From Turnera subulata (taxonomy: Eukaryota; Streptophyta; Magnoliopsida; Malpighiales; Passifloraceae), in NCBI GenBank assembly GCA_028386065.3, contig JAKUCV010004296.1:43762-107761 (forward strand): a stretch of 64,000 bases of DNA, in the 5' to 3' direction. This document shows positions 46,559 to 56,999 of the stretch, piece after piece. Within the stretch, counting starts at the first letter, position 1. Each line of letters opens with the position of its first letter. The notes under the pieces are model-generated. The model did no database searches, was not told the DNA's origin, and was given only the letters and a program-made list of their open reading frames with translations. The position numbers and the translations under genes are program-made.

Positions 46559-47345
46559 GGTATAGTACCTACAAGAAACTTGTTAGTAATAAAAGCTCCT
46601 CACGTGTGTCTCTCGTGTTTGTCTCTCGTGGCAATTCGATGAAACACTCGCCTTTTACCTCTCTTGAAATCTCACTTTGTTTATTCTTTGGGATCAGTAA
46701 ATCTTATCAAATAATAAACAAACCTGCAACACTTCAAGAAAGAGTCAAAGATTTCCTATCAAGAAAAAGACAATTCGAATTCTAGAGGCAAATTAACTCC
46801 GGAAAGAAAAGATAGTCACACACAAAGAACAAGAAACTTGTATGTGATGAATATTGCAGTAATCGAACAATATGACACAAAGATTGCTCAATTAGAAAAG
46901 TTGAAATAAAGAACACAATCAAGTAAGCAGAATCAAAGAAAGTTACCCAACTAGATACCCTAACAACCCGCGGAAAGTATCCCAATCAAGCAATTTCCTG
47001 CAAATTCAAGTCAATACTTGCCGAAATCCTTCAAACACCAAGTCGATTTCACCCTTCTTTTTTTTTTTTGTATAATTGCTGCCACCAAATCGATTCCAAC
47101 AATCAACAGAAAACAATCAACCGAGAAATTCAACTTCTCCACCAAATCGACTTCACAACAGAATTCGCAGCAACTTTTTTTTTTTTAATTGAAATCGACA
47201 AGACTAACAATAAAAGAGAAACAAATCGAATTTTTTTTTTTATATAAATTTCGGCAACACAAGGAACTCAAAGAACGGAAAACTAATTTGCAGAAAAGTA
47301 AAGGGATACGTAGTTGAAATTGATACCTAGGCTCCGCTACCAAGA

Positions 47346-48215
47346 TGATACGGCAACACTACCAGAACAAAGCTAGATAGCACCTCCAAATCAATCAAAG
47401 TCTCCAAGATCAGCAACCAATTCAACCAAATTAGGGTTTCAGCAAATACCTCTATCACCTCAAAACACAACAAAGGCGTTAAGCAACAATAGAGTAATAA
47501 AAGCTAGGAATCTTGAATACGCCACAAGCAAATCAATCACTTGATAAGTAAACACAATCCCTCAAATAAACAAGAAGAAATCAATTCTACTTGCAAATAA
47601 CCAAGGTAATGAAAACCTCAAACTTTATTATCAAATAGCAAGAATAATGTGTCTTATAAAAAGAACCCTAAAGACCCTATATATAGGCACCCAAGTCGGC
47701 CACATGAGCAACCCTTGCCGACTTGGAGTTTGTTTTCTAACTCCTTGGCCAAGTCGGCCACACCCCTCCTAGTTGGACTAGGTTTTGACTTTTAATCCAA
47801 CAACATATTGGACTAATTAAACCCAACAAAAATAACCCATAATTGTTTATGACCCAAATAACAAAATAACCCAATGAAATAAAAGACCCATGCCGAAATT
47901 ATTTATTGTTTTTATATATAATAAAATCGGCAACTTAAATTATAAAATAAAATGGATATGTCGACATGGGGCCCACATGCTCCAGTCGACTAGGCTTCTT
48001 CTCCAATGACAGAGACACATGTTGGTTTCTTCTTGTACTCTTCTCCAAGCTTGATCATCTTGTCTTCTTGCAATTCTTGATTTATCAAAGCTTGAACAAA
48101 GTGCAGCATGTGGTTCTTGATCATCTTCAATCGAGCCCGTGTGATTGGTCCTTGAGGCAAGCTAATGGCGCAATCTCCATCATTAGCTCCACTTGGTGCT
48201 TGCTTGCTTGCATCA
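47346..48215 (-). repeat. 5' LTR of element A
   Basis: 870 bp, pairs with 39978-40847. A TATA-like 'ctatatatagg' (minus 'cctatatatagg') occurs in it near 47677. Confidence 0.95.
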
Positions 48216-48898
48216 ACAACGAATTAGGTATATTAGTCGAAGAACGGAAAGGACATAAATGGGACACACCACGAGGTTTATTTCTATTATACTCGCAAAC
48301 GCATGCAAGAGCAGCTGCAAGAGGAGGAGATCTATCATCCTGGGAAAGATTTCTAGACTCTGCACAACTTCTGCACAACAAGAGGGTTCCCCCATTGCCA
48401 CCAATGATAGTCTACTTTGAAATTGCATAACCTGAAATTTCGAACATTTTATGGCCATCAATCAACTAGCCTTCTTCACAGAAGTTCATGCACAAACAGT
48501 TTCCACATAGGCTAGTGAAACAAATAAGTCGAAAATTAGCAACTAACTAGAAGTATGTTGTTTAACATCATTTGTAAGCAACATTTAATTCTAATATATT
48601 TGTGGATGGATGCCTAAGAGAAGAAAGAAAGTGTTTTATTGACTAAAAACAATTCACCCAGCTTTTCAATAGTTGGTTTGGATCAAGCTCTTCATCCTAA
48701 AGCCACAATAAGGTCGCAAACCGAACATCAAATAATATCATTATGACCAACCTGTAAAAGAAGAAAATTGTAGTGGCCACAAGAAGCTCTTACATTGTCT
48801 TCTATGTTTGAAAAATTCAGTGGATTGGATATTACGTAGTGTGTCTAAAGTTTGTTAGCTCCACATATGAACTCAAAGATTATAAATGCTGACACATA
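48216..48898. other. flank between element A and the F-box/LRR gene
   Basis: 48221-48430 is open on the plus strand (NELGILVEERKGHKWDTP...), but this frame is entered from the LTR and I cannot assign it. The remainder is AT-rich and contains the probable 3' end of the F-box gene. Confidence 0.3.
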
Positions 48899-50787
48899 TC
48901 AAAATCGTGGCCAGTATGGGTAACCCTTATCATCGCGTAGCATACTTTCTGAAGAGTCTTCACGATTGTGTATAATACCGCAATCAAAATGCAAAGTTTC
49001 TAGAGAGCCTCTTTCAATCGGTTGATCAAAATCCAAAGTTGGTGGAGGCAGAGAGGGAGAGCTTTTGAGGAAATAAATCATCACTTTCGCTGGGATTGAT
49101 GAGCCTTCTTCAGCATTCATTCTCAGTTTCAGAGTTTTCAGACGAATAAAAGGGCAAGGTCGGCAGTACAGTAGCTCATCCAGAAACATGGATAAAACCT
49201 ACAAGCAAATGTATAGCGTAAGTTATATATATAATGCACAACAAATTAGTATTGTTTGGTTACTATGTGATATGAAATCAAATAAAGCATAACATCATCT
49301 TTATTGATTGGTATTGTTTGAGTACAATGGATGGATTGAGTACGAAGAATAGAGATCGGGAGAGAGGGAAGAGCCGAGAGAGAGAGAGTGTCCGGGTGGG
49401 AGAATGGACCAAAAATCCCCTTTCCTTTGATATTTTCTCCATATATATAGTACAAGACAATGAGATTATATGGTCCACGTGTCACACTGTTATAGGTCGT
49501 AGGTGGATTTCCTTTGGATAAGCTCGGTTCCCCCGGATAAGCCGATGTAGAGGGCCTCTCGGGCCTCCAGGTTCTAGGCCTCGTCCATAGGCTCGGGTCA
49601 AGGGTCTTCAAGTCCAGGGCCTCCAGGTCAAGGGCCTTCGGGTCAAGAGTACTTAGCCACGGGTCCTTGTCATCCAAGTCCACATGTTGTGGGATGTCCA
49701 GAGGTCCTGATTTCGGGGGCCTCATTCACGATCTTGGGCCTTATACATCTTTGGGCCCGGCCTCGGTTATTATCCATTGGGCCTGTTCACGGGCATAGGC
49801 CCATTTATATCACTATGTATAATTAGTTACCTGGATGACTGTAGAAGACAGGGAGACAAATTTAGCGTTGTGGAGACCTTCCAGCAAATTGATCAAGCTA
49901 ATATACACCTGGTTTGGCAGATGTTGATCAGTATCCAAAGATGATGATGATGCATCAAGCTCAGCATATTCAAGAGATGGGATGTCAACAAGAGGGTTTG
50001 GCAGATGTTGATCAATATCCAAAGCATCAACCTCAGCATATTCAAGTGATGGGAAGTCGACAAGAGGGAGATCGTGCATTGAGTGTCTGAGAAGACTAAA
50101 AGATTTGAGATTTGGGGCTGAAATCTTGGTATTGGCTGCTCCAAACTTAGTACATTCAATGGTCAGCTTAGTAAGTTTGGGGCCTAGCTCTCTGATGCAA
50201 CTACTGTTCCTTCTGAATTGGCAATCCATAAGCCATAGCTCTTTCAGGTTAGGGCAACTGCAAGAGAGATAAGGAACCATATAGATCGGGCAGTTTACAA
50301 GAGCCATACCTGTAAGCGTGGGTGGTAGATACCCTTCCCGTGGCACAGTAACAGACCGAAGGTGTAAGGTCTTCAAACAGCGGGGCACCGACAATCTGGG
50401 CGTTAGCTCCGGAGAATACCATGTCTCTAGATTTAATACAAGGCAATCAACGTAGCGATCCATGGCAAAATCGATGATCTCGCACAGACGACTACCGCAG
50501 CCGTCATCTGTAGAAGCCACGCGAAATTTGCCAATCTTGACAACATGTTGGTGATGGCTCATGAAGTGATGGAAGTACCGATAAAAATTATCTATATAGG
50601 TGCCCTCAATGCACAGATCCTTAGTATCAAGGGAAGGGCGGAGTTTGATCCACTGCTTAGACACCGAGCAAGTGCGAAACTTGGTTATAGCGTCTACACA
50701 GCTTAGGATTTTGAGGAAAACATCCTCAGGTAATTCGCTCAATCTGTCAGCCCCTCCTCCGTCTCCTACCCCTCGCTTCTTCCCCAT
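48899..50787 (-). CDS. F-box / leucine-rich-repeat protein, two exons
   Basis: Likely substrate receptor of an SCF ubiquitin ligase. Exon 1 is 50787-49831 (319 codons) and exon 2 is 49198-48899 (99 codons plus stop), with GT/AG borders and phase 0. Residues 15-55 form the F-box (DRLSELPEDVFLKILSC, SVSKQWIKLRPSL). LRR-like repeats follow from about 110 to 320 (LKTLHLRSVTVP, PNLKELWLMDCQ, KLTKLTIECTKFG, NLKSFSLLRHSM). Exon 2 (FIRLKTLKLRM, FLKSSPSLPPPTLDF) resembles the region leading to an FBD domain. The start is the first Met, preceded by a 5' leader. Residues 241-264 and 265-292 are a tandem duplication. The intron carries a solo LTR. No disabling change. Confidence 0.8.
49268..49812 (-). 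mobile_element. solo LTR (545 bp) in the F-box gene intron
   Basis: Begins TGATATGAAATC, ends TTTATATCA, flanked by CTATG at 49263-49267 and 49813-49817. Contains G+C-rich degenerate repeats (ggtcaagggcctt, ctccaggtc) at 49540-49720. Without it and one TSD copy the intron would be about 82 bp. Confidence 0.75.
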
Positions 50788-50887
50788 CTATATTCGATAC
50801 AAACCAATATGATTAGCGGCTGGTCTGTGCGGCTATCCTTTCTCCTGTTGATACAATTGAAATCCTAAACCCTATAACTAATATATA

Positions 50888-52234
50888 TCTATATCTATTA
50901 AAGACTACATATAAAAGTAAGAAGTCGGACCAAAAAAAAACGAGAAGAACCGTCATTCAAATACAAAAATATCCCAAAATACCAACCTCCTCTTAAAGAG
51001 TCATAAACTTTTTTGGATTACAACTCCAACTAGCGATAATATTTTTTTATCGGCCTACACGGCTAAATTTATTATATATATTTAAAGCCGTATCCCTCAT
51101 CAGAATTTGACACATAAGATTTTTGAAATCTTGCTTTATTGTGTGGAGGTTTTGGGATCTTCTTTTATTAGCATGTGGAGGATTGTATGTGTAGTTTGAT
51201 TGGCCATAATGACAAACATAATTATCCCAAGTAACCTAATCTTAATTATACTCTTTCAAAAAAAATTCTAGTTATTATTATATATATAAACAAAAACCTA
51301 CATGACTAGATTATTACTATGTTACCTACACAAAGTATTCTTCGCGCCTCCTTTTTGCATATTTATCGATACTACTTTACACATATAAAAACATAATACA
51401 AAGCCCATCTTCTTGTATTATAAATTAAAATTTGAAATTTTCACCAAAATTAATAAATATTTAATTGATTTTTAAAATTATTGTATAATTACTCCTTAAA
51501 ATGACAAAATTGTACCATGTGCATCACATATGTACAAAAATTAGTACTATATAAAAACACTAACTAGAAAAGTCAGACAAATTGACTAAATTATTCTTGA
51601 TTAATTACTTAATATTTTATACTCTTTTTATTGAAAGGACGTGTCACATAACAATAAATGACATGCACTCTTTTATCTATACTGTCTATACTATATATAA
51701 AAAAACCAACTCAGCAAAACAGCTGAAAATACAAAATAACCATACTTAATAATAATAAATTAATATCTGACACTTATTTAATTGAAACAACATGTCATAC
51801 AATAATAAATGAAATATAGTTTCGATATATCTATATTATATGTAAAAGCATGAACCTTCCAAAATTGGAAGACTAAATTACCCTTGCTCAATATTATCTA
51901 TTATATATATTTAAAGCTGAATTCCTCACCAAGTTTTGACACAGAGGATTTTTAGAGTCTTGCTTTTTTGTCATGTGTAGGCTTTGAGGTCTTTGTTTTT
52001 TGCCATGTGGAGGGTTCTAGGTGTTGTTTGATTGGCCCTTATTTTCATTATAATTATCCCAATTAGAGTTATGGAAAAACATAATTATAAAAAAATTATG
52101 TTAAAATAATGCATATACTGTTAAAATAATTTTAAACCATACAATAATATAAAAAAATTTAAAATTTATAAAGAAAATATATTTTATTAAAAAAATACTA
52201 ACCAAGCCCGTGGAATCCACGGGTAGTGAACTAG
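50888..52234 (+). mobile_element. Helitron-like non-autonomous DNA with nested 5' ends
   Basis: The 3' end fits a Helitron: hairpin CCCGTGG-AAT-CCACGGG (52207-52223), then TAGTGAA and CTAG at 52231-52234, followed by T. Plausible 5' ends (A followed by TCTATAT...TTAAAG or TCTATACTATATA) occur near 50888, 51680 and 51830. Two related internal stretches, 'ttgacacaKaRgatttt' with 'tgtgKaggYtttg' context, lie at about 51085-51160 and 51910-51990. This suggests duplicated or nested copies. No Rep/helicase gene. Confidence 0.6.
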
Positions 52235-53027
52235 TACTAGTACTAATAATAACAAATTATAAGTAATACTTCATACACTAATGGTGAGTTCTCCCCCAAA
52301 TTTGATTACTTGTGAACCGCCCGATTATGTTAATAAAATATTCATATTTCCTTATTAGAGGTTTATTTATTTCTCCAATATATATAAAAGAAAATGTCTT
52401 TGTCACAATTTTTTTAATTCTTTTTTTATTTCTTGAGAAAGTATAAAAAAGAAAATCTTTATATAAAGAAAAAGATTTTTGGCCACTGGATGACTAGAAG
52501 ATTTATTCCTTTTTCTTAATAATCAACACCACCCACTATCGCCACCACTGTCGCCTCTACCTGCAGCCACCATAACCACAACCATCCCCAACCTCCCTCT
52601 TCCTTTTCCTCCCCCTCCCCTTATAACCATCAGCAAAATCCATATTGAAACCCAAAATCCAAATCCAAAAATTAAAAATAAAATCAAAACCTAACTATCA
52701 CAACCACCCTAACCTCACTCCTCCTTTTCCTCCTCCTCTCTTGCAATTGCAATCACCTGCCAAATCAAAATTCAAAAACTAAAAACAAAACAGCAACAAA
52801 AAAAAAGAAAAAATATTGAAACACCATGACCATGTTCGTGGGTGTATATTTCTTCTTCTTCATTTTTTTTCCCATCCTCCATATTTTTTCAGCTCAATTG
52901 AGAAACACCATGAGCATCACCAAATTAATAAGAAAAAAGATCTAAGAAGAAAACCCAGTAGTGGTCACCATGACCACCACCAATTTATTTTCTGTTTCTG
53001 TTTCTGTTGGTTATGTTCGGTGGTGAC
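52235..53027. other. noncoding flank; 52730-53027 duplicated at 60395-60697
   Basis: Pyrimidine-rich, low complexity, no gene. The last ~300 bp before the LTR of element E are repeated almost exactly after that element, joined there to different downstream sequence. Confidence 0.6.
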
Positions 53028-53378
53028 TGTAACAGCCCGGGTAAAATTTTAGATTTTTACCGGACTGTAGAAATTGTTTTACCGTGATTTACTGTTGAAT
53101 TAATCTTGGGTAATTAATTCAAGGTAAATCGGGAGTTGTTTTTCGAAACCGAGTGTTTTCCCGCGCTCATGATTTTCCCGTGAATTTTTTGGAACTAAGT
53201 TGGTAATTTTCGGGTTTCGAAATTTCTCGGAAAATCACACCGGAAAATAACTAAGGAGGTATCGGTTATTTTCTGGTCCGGTTCGGATTCGCCCGTAATG
53301 CAGACGAATTGCATTATTATTAATCACAAGCTTAATAGTGTTTTTCAGCTTATAAAAAGGAAGAGGAAGGCAACCGGT

Positions 53379-53662
53379 GGAGGGGAAGAGAGGAAAAAAA
53401 AAAGAGAGAGAAAAGGAGAGGAAAAAAAGAAAAGAGAGAAAAGAAAAAAAAAAGAAGAAAAGAGAAAAAGAAAAAGGAAAGAAAAAGAAAAAAAAAGAAA
53501 ATAAATCAGAAAAAAAAAGAAAAAAACAGAGAGGAAGAAATGAAAAGAAAAAAAAGAATTTCTGAAAAAAAACAGAAAAATCAAGAAATAGAAAGAAAAT
53601 CAAGAAAAAGAAAAGAAACGAAAATTTGGAAAAAAGAAGAGAAAAAAAGAAGGGAAAAATGA
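53379..53662 (+). repeat. homopurine tract in the LTR
   Basis: About 123 bases without a pyrimidine (53379-53501), continuing with rare interruptions to about 53662. It lies just downstream of a TATA-like box, so it would form the leader of the LTR transcript. Open frames of K/E/R or F/L/S here are composition artefacts. The 3' LTR has the same tract at about 58668-58950. Confidence 0.85.
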
Positions 53663-54991
53663 AAAAAAAGGAACCGGACAGCAACTATTCACGCCAGCCA
53701 CCATGTACTGTTCACAAGGTGGATCTCCAGGACATATCACGTCTCACCACCACCGCCAGCTGAGTCGCCGCGCCGCCGCGACCCCGGAGCCGCCTTCCCC
53801 AACTGATGCCGTTGCCGGACGCGCGAGCAGGAAGAGCTGACCCGCGGCGAAACCCGGCGGATCTGCCCCCTCGGCGTCTCCCGCTTCCTGCCGGCGCTGC
53901 AGCGTTGGTTTGCCGCCACCCTCGTGCCGCCCTTCGTCCGCGATGGCTATACTTCGCCTCGTCCTCCCCGCTCGTGTCGCCGTCGCCGTCGCAGCCTGCT
54001 TAACCCGAGGTGAGACCCGCTTGACCGCATCCGACCCGTGTCCTTTGGTCGGGTCGCGTTTATGGTTGTGGGTTAATTGTTTTGGGCTGTGGGCTGTGTT
54101 GGGCCGGGCTGGGCGTGGGCCTGTGTACGGCCTGCTGCCTTGGTCGGGGCCGACACTATTCACGGCCCAGTCCGTTAACTAAATAAAAAAAAAACAAATT
54201 ATACATATATATATATATTAATCTATATTCTGGAAATTAATTTTGAAAAAAAATTATATAGTTATTTTGAGTAAATTACTGCCAATTTAACTCTGATATT
54301 TGTGTTAAAATATAAATATATTTACTTGGTTAAATAATTAAGTTTGGTTTTGGAAAACCATTTTTAATTGGAAAAATATATGTTTACCTTGAGAATAATT
54401 TCTAGAAATTTAATATATGTATTATTTTCGTCTGAAAAATTATGATTTTGTTATCTGTATATAAATATGTATTTTGTAATTTAAAGTAATTATATTTTGT
54501 GTTGGAAAATTAAATTGTATATGTATTTAGAAAAAGATAAACACTATAAATGTTTTCTAGAAATTATAAATAGCTTATTACTTTTCTGGAAAATTATAGT
54601 AATTATTATTTTGGATAATTGTAGTTATTTTATGGAATTATTTTGAAGGAGTTTTAATTAAAGTAAGGAACCGAAGTAGTATTCGGATATACGTTCGGAT
54701 AAATATTTTCGGTAAATGGAAATAATAACAGATAAGAACCGGGATGGGTAATTTCGCGGTTTAGGCATCATGACATACTCTTATGTGCATTTATGTGAAT
54801 ATATGTTTTGTTGTATAGGTTTGATATCGGGCAGTTTCCCGAGGAGTCGGCGTCGGACCGGTCAGTATTTTCCGGAGTTGAGTAATCGGCCAAGGTGAGG
54901 ATGGATTTCCTTCAATATGTGCCTTATTACTCGGTTATTGTGTTCGGTATTATTGCATTGTTGGATGATGTGGTTTAGCTGTGTTTTTGCT

Positions 54992-55313
54992 CGGGATGTC
55001 TATCCCGGTGCTAGTTTGGTATTTTTGGGATGTTTATCCCCGTGTCGATTTTCTGTGTCTTTTGGAATAAGTATAATGGCATAATTAATGAATAGTGACA
55101 AGGATGTCGATCCTTGGTATTTTGGTTAGGGATGTCGATCCCTGTGAGTTTGGTTTTTAATGATGATATAATTGTCACGTGGTAAGTAGAGGTACGACCG
55201 GATAGTTTGTGACTGTTTTGTGGTGCCATGATCTGGGTTACTTGTGATGGGCATGTTGATGCCGGTTTGATTGGGATGTTGATCCCTGAGTTTGATATTG
55301 GGATGTTGATCTC
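54992..55313 (+). repeat. array of seven GTYN-loop hairpins in the LTR
   Basis: CGGGAT-GTCT-ATCCCG (54992), GGGAT-GTTT-ATCCC (55027), CAAGGAT-GTCG-ATCCTTG (55099), AGGGAT-GTCG-ATCCCT (55128), GGCAT-GTTG-ATGCC (55250), GGGAT-GTTG-ATCCC (55273), GGGAT-GTTG-ATCTC (55300, one wobble). Stems vary but stay complementary. Element B has the same design in its LTRs (loop CAAC on the plus strand). Confidence 0.8.
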
Positions 55314-56183
55314 GGGTTCTTTTTGATCTGGCACCAGGAACAGGTTGATAACCTGGTACGACCCTAGCTTATCCGTGACAGGGCCCGGAAAGATAAAATT
55401 GGATAATTGGATTTTGTTGAGTCTTTTGGTCGGTTTTTGATTGTTTTTGGCCTTGAGTAACTTTAGTGTCCATATTGATGGTCTTTCCATTGTCGTGAGC
55501 ACTTCGGACTCACCCCTCACCTGCGGGCTTTCATCCCGTAGGATGAGTTGTTTCATGTACAGGTTTGGTGCATTCCAGACAGGCTGCAGCGTTATCCCTT
55601 GGACGGGCTTGGATCCATAGTTTGCATTTATGCATACAGTGTATATGTGAGTCTTTATAAGTCTTCCGCTGTGCATGTTTTCGCTATTATTGGGCCATTG
55701 GGCCGGATATGTTATTTATGTTGTTTACTGTTTTGGGCCGTTGGGCCTGAGTTATTATTGTTCACACTGTATGCTTGGGTTTATTTGGTTGGGTTGTCAC
55801 AGTTCCGGCTCGTGTTTACTGTGTACGGTAAATACGGGTCGGGGCGTTTCATTTTGGTAGCGGAGCGGGCGTTAGGTCTTGTTGGGCAGTCTTTGTGTGT
55901 TTGTGTCCTTGTTTGCATAGTTCGCTCCAGTTGTTTATTATTTTATATCATTTAGTTAGTGCATTATGGATCCAGTCAAGGGACGCCAGCTGTCGCGGAA
56001 CATACACATAAGAGGTAATGATGCCATAAATAAGCGAAAATACAAATATTATTAATATTGCTAATATTTTGATACAAAGGGAAATATTAATATATTGATT
56101 GCAAACAGAAATATTACATTGATATTTTATAAAAAGAGAAATAATACATTGATTTTTGATAATTTATAAAAAGAAAAATACAA

Positions 56184-56867
56184 TTAACGGTTTGCAACGA
56201 CGTTGACACGGAAGCTGTTTGCGTCACTGTTGACGTTGACCGTGACTCTGTCGCTCCAAGAGAGCCACATGCCGCCTCTGTCGCGCTGGCCAGGAATCTC
56301 GAACCGGTTAGCTTGAGGGAATCGGAGTGGAATCAGACCGTGATCGTCCCGTGGTTGCCACTGCGTCTCCGTCAGAAGAACCATGTTGGGCTTGTACTGG
56401 TTCTTCAAGTCCCTCAGAGTGCGTGAGAACTCCTGTGCACGCCTTGCAACTCCTCTGCAGTTCCACACCAGCAGACGTACCTTTGGCCAGGTTGGAGGTA
56501 GCCGAGTCATTCTGGGTATGCTCTGGGCTGTCATTGCGAGCTGGTAGTAAGCGCCTTGCTCCACAGTCTGGCAAGTGGACTCCAGGTTGAACTCTTGAAG
56601 CCTATCCGAGATGAAGAACATCACGGAGTTTGCTGAGCCGTAGTAGGAAGTCCTCAGTGTCCCATGGTCCTCTAGGAAGAACACCTCTTCCATTGGAGTG
56701 ACGAAGAACCGCGACGAGTAGAGCTCGTCGACGAAGACCAGTCGTGGCATTCTGCCGAGCTCGTTAGGCAGTTCCTCAGCACGCTCGTTGACCATGCTGT
56801 ACGCCAGACGGTTTCTTCTGCCAAGGTTGGCACCTTCGACGAAGAAGACTGAGGATGGAGCAGGCAT
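56184..56867 (-). CDS. cargo gene copy 1: novel N-terminus fused to truncated LINE-type endonuclease, 227 aa
   Basis: Intact frame antisense to element E. Residues 1-120 (MPAPSSVFFVEGANLGRRNR, VFVDELYSSRFFVTP, YYGSANSVMFFISDRL) match nothing I know. Residues ~128-215 resemble the first third of the EEP/APE endonuclease of plant LINEs: VWNCRGVARR (135-139 is WNCRG), NMVLLTET (catalytic-type Glu 167), GGMWLSW (199-204). The rest of the nuclease, including the later Asp/His motifs, is absent, so cleavage is unlikely. The copy at 9701-10384 has identical length and the same stop position, with mostly silent differences. Codons here are G/C-rich at third positions, unlike the AT-rich flanks. TATA box at 56976-56983. 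Function unknown; DNA or RNA binding is a guess. Confidence 0.8.
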   Translation of the reverse strand: MPAPSSVFFVEGANLGRRNRLAYSMVNERAEELPNELGRMPRLVFVDELYSSRFFVTPMEEVFFLEDHGTLRTSYYGSANSVMFFISDRLQEFNLESTCQTVEQGAYYQLAMTAQSIPRMTRLPPTWPKVRLLVWNCRGVARRAQEFSRTLRDLKNQYKPNMVLLTETQWQPRDDHGLIPLRFPQANRFEIPGQRDRGGMWLSWSDRVTVNVNSDANSFRVNVVANR

Positions 56868-56975
56868 TGTGTTGGGACGTATTGGTCTTTGGTTTTTCAG
56901 AGTTTTGTGGTTTTTGGTTGCCTGAATATTTTGTTTGCTTTATATGCTTTGATGATTTCCACATCACCGCTCCGT

Positions 56976-56983
56976 CTTTTATA
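56976..56983 (-). promoter_or_regulatory. TATA box of the 227-aa cargo gene
   Basis: Minus strand TATAAAAG, about 110 bp before the ATG at 56867, a usual plant spacing with a ~75-80 nt leader. The following bases resemble those after the TATA-like box of the 9.7-kb copy. Confidence 0.6.
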
Positions 56984-56999
56984 CACTTACGGGGAGCGT

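Larger units (their letters stand above)
39978..48215 (-). mobile_element. LTR retrotransposon A, Ty3/gypsy chromovirus (CRM-like), very young
   Basis: LTRs 39978-40847 and 47346-48215 are both exactly 870 bp, run TGATACGG...TTGCATCA, and by eye differ at only three sites. Target duplication ACAAC at 39973-39977 and 48216-48220. The polypurine tract beside the left LTR reads GAGGAGGGAGGGAA on the minus strand. Next to the right LTR the minus strand reads CTTGGTAGCGGAGCC (primer-binding region). gag-protease and pol are both open. They are separated by a 918-bp insertion (43615-44532). No chromodomain; the tail after integrase includes GPITRARLK and enters the 3' LTR, as described for CRM-type elements. 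Clade call from protein resemblance. Confidence 0.93.
53028..55851 (+). repeat. 5' LTR of element E
   Basis: 2824 bp. TATA-like TTATAAAAAGG at 53350, then a long purine-only stretch, a G+C-rich zone (53700-54180, overlapping low-complexity frames that I do not call genes), an AT-rich zone, and the GGGAT-type hairpin array (54992-55313). Confidence 0.9.

Noticed and set aside
47966..48430. 154-codon plus-strand frame
   Set aside because: Its first half is LTR of element A read antisense; the rest is flank. A chance fusion across an insertion junction.
53235..53684. 149-codon minus-strand frame rich in F, L and S (and the matching one at 58524-58973)
   Set aside because: It is the complement of the LTR homopurine tract; pure composition artefact.
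53744..54182. Overlapping 139- and 90-codon frames in the LTR, duplicated at 59033-59471
   Set aside because: G+C-rich LTR sequence open on both strands at once, no domain, repeated only because it lies in the two LTRs.
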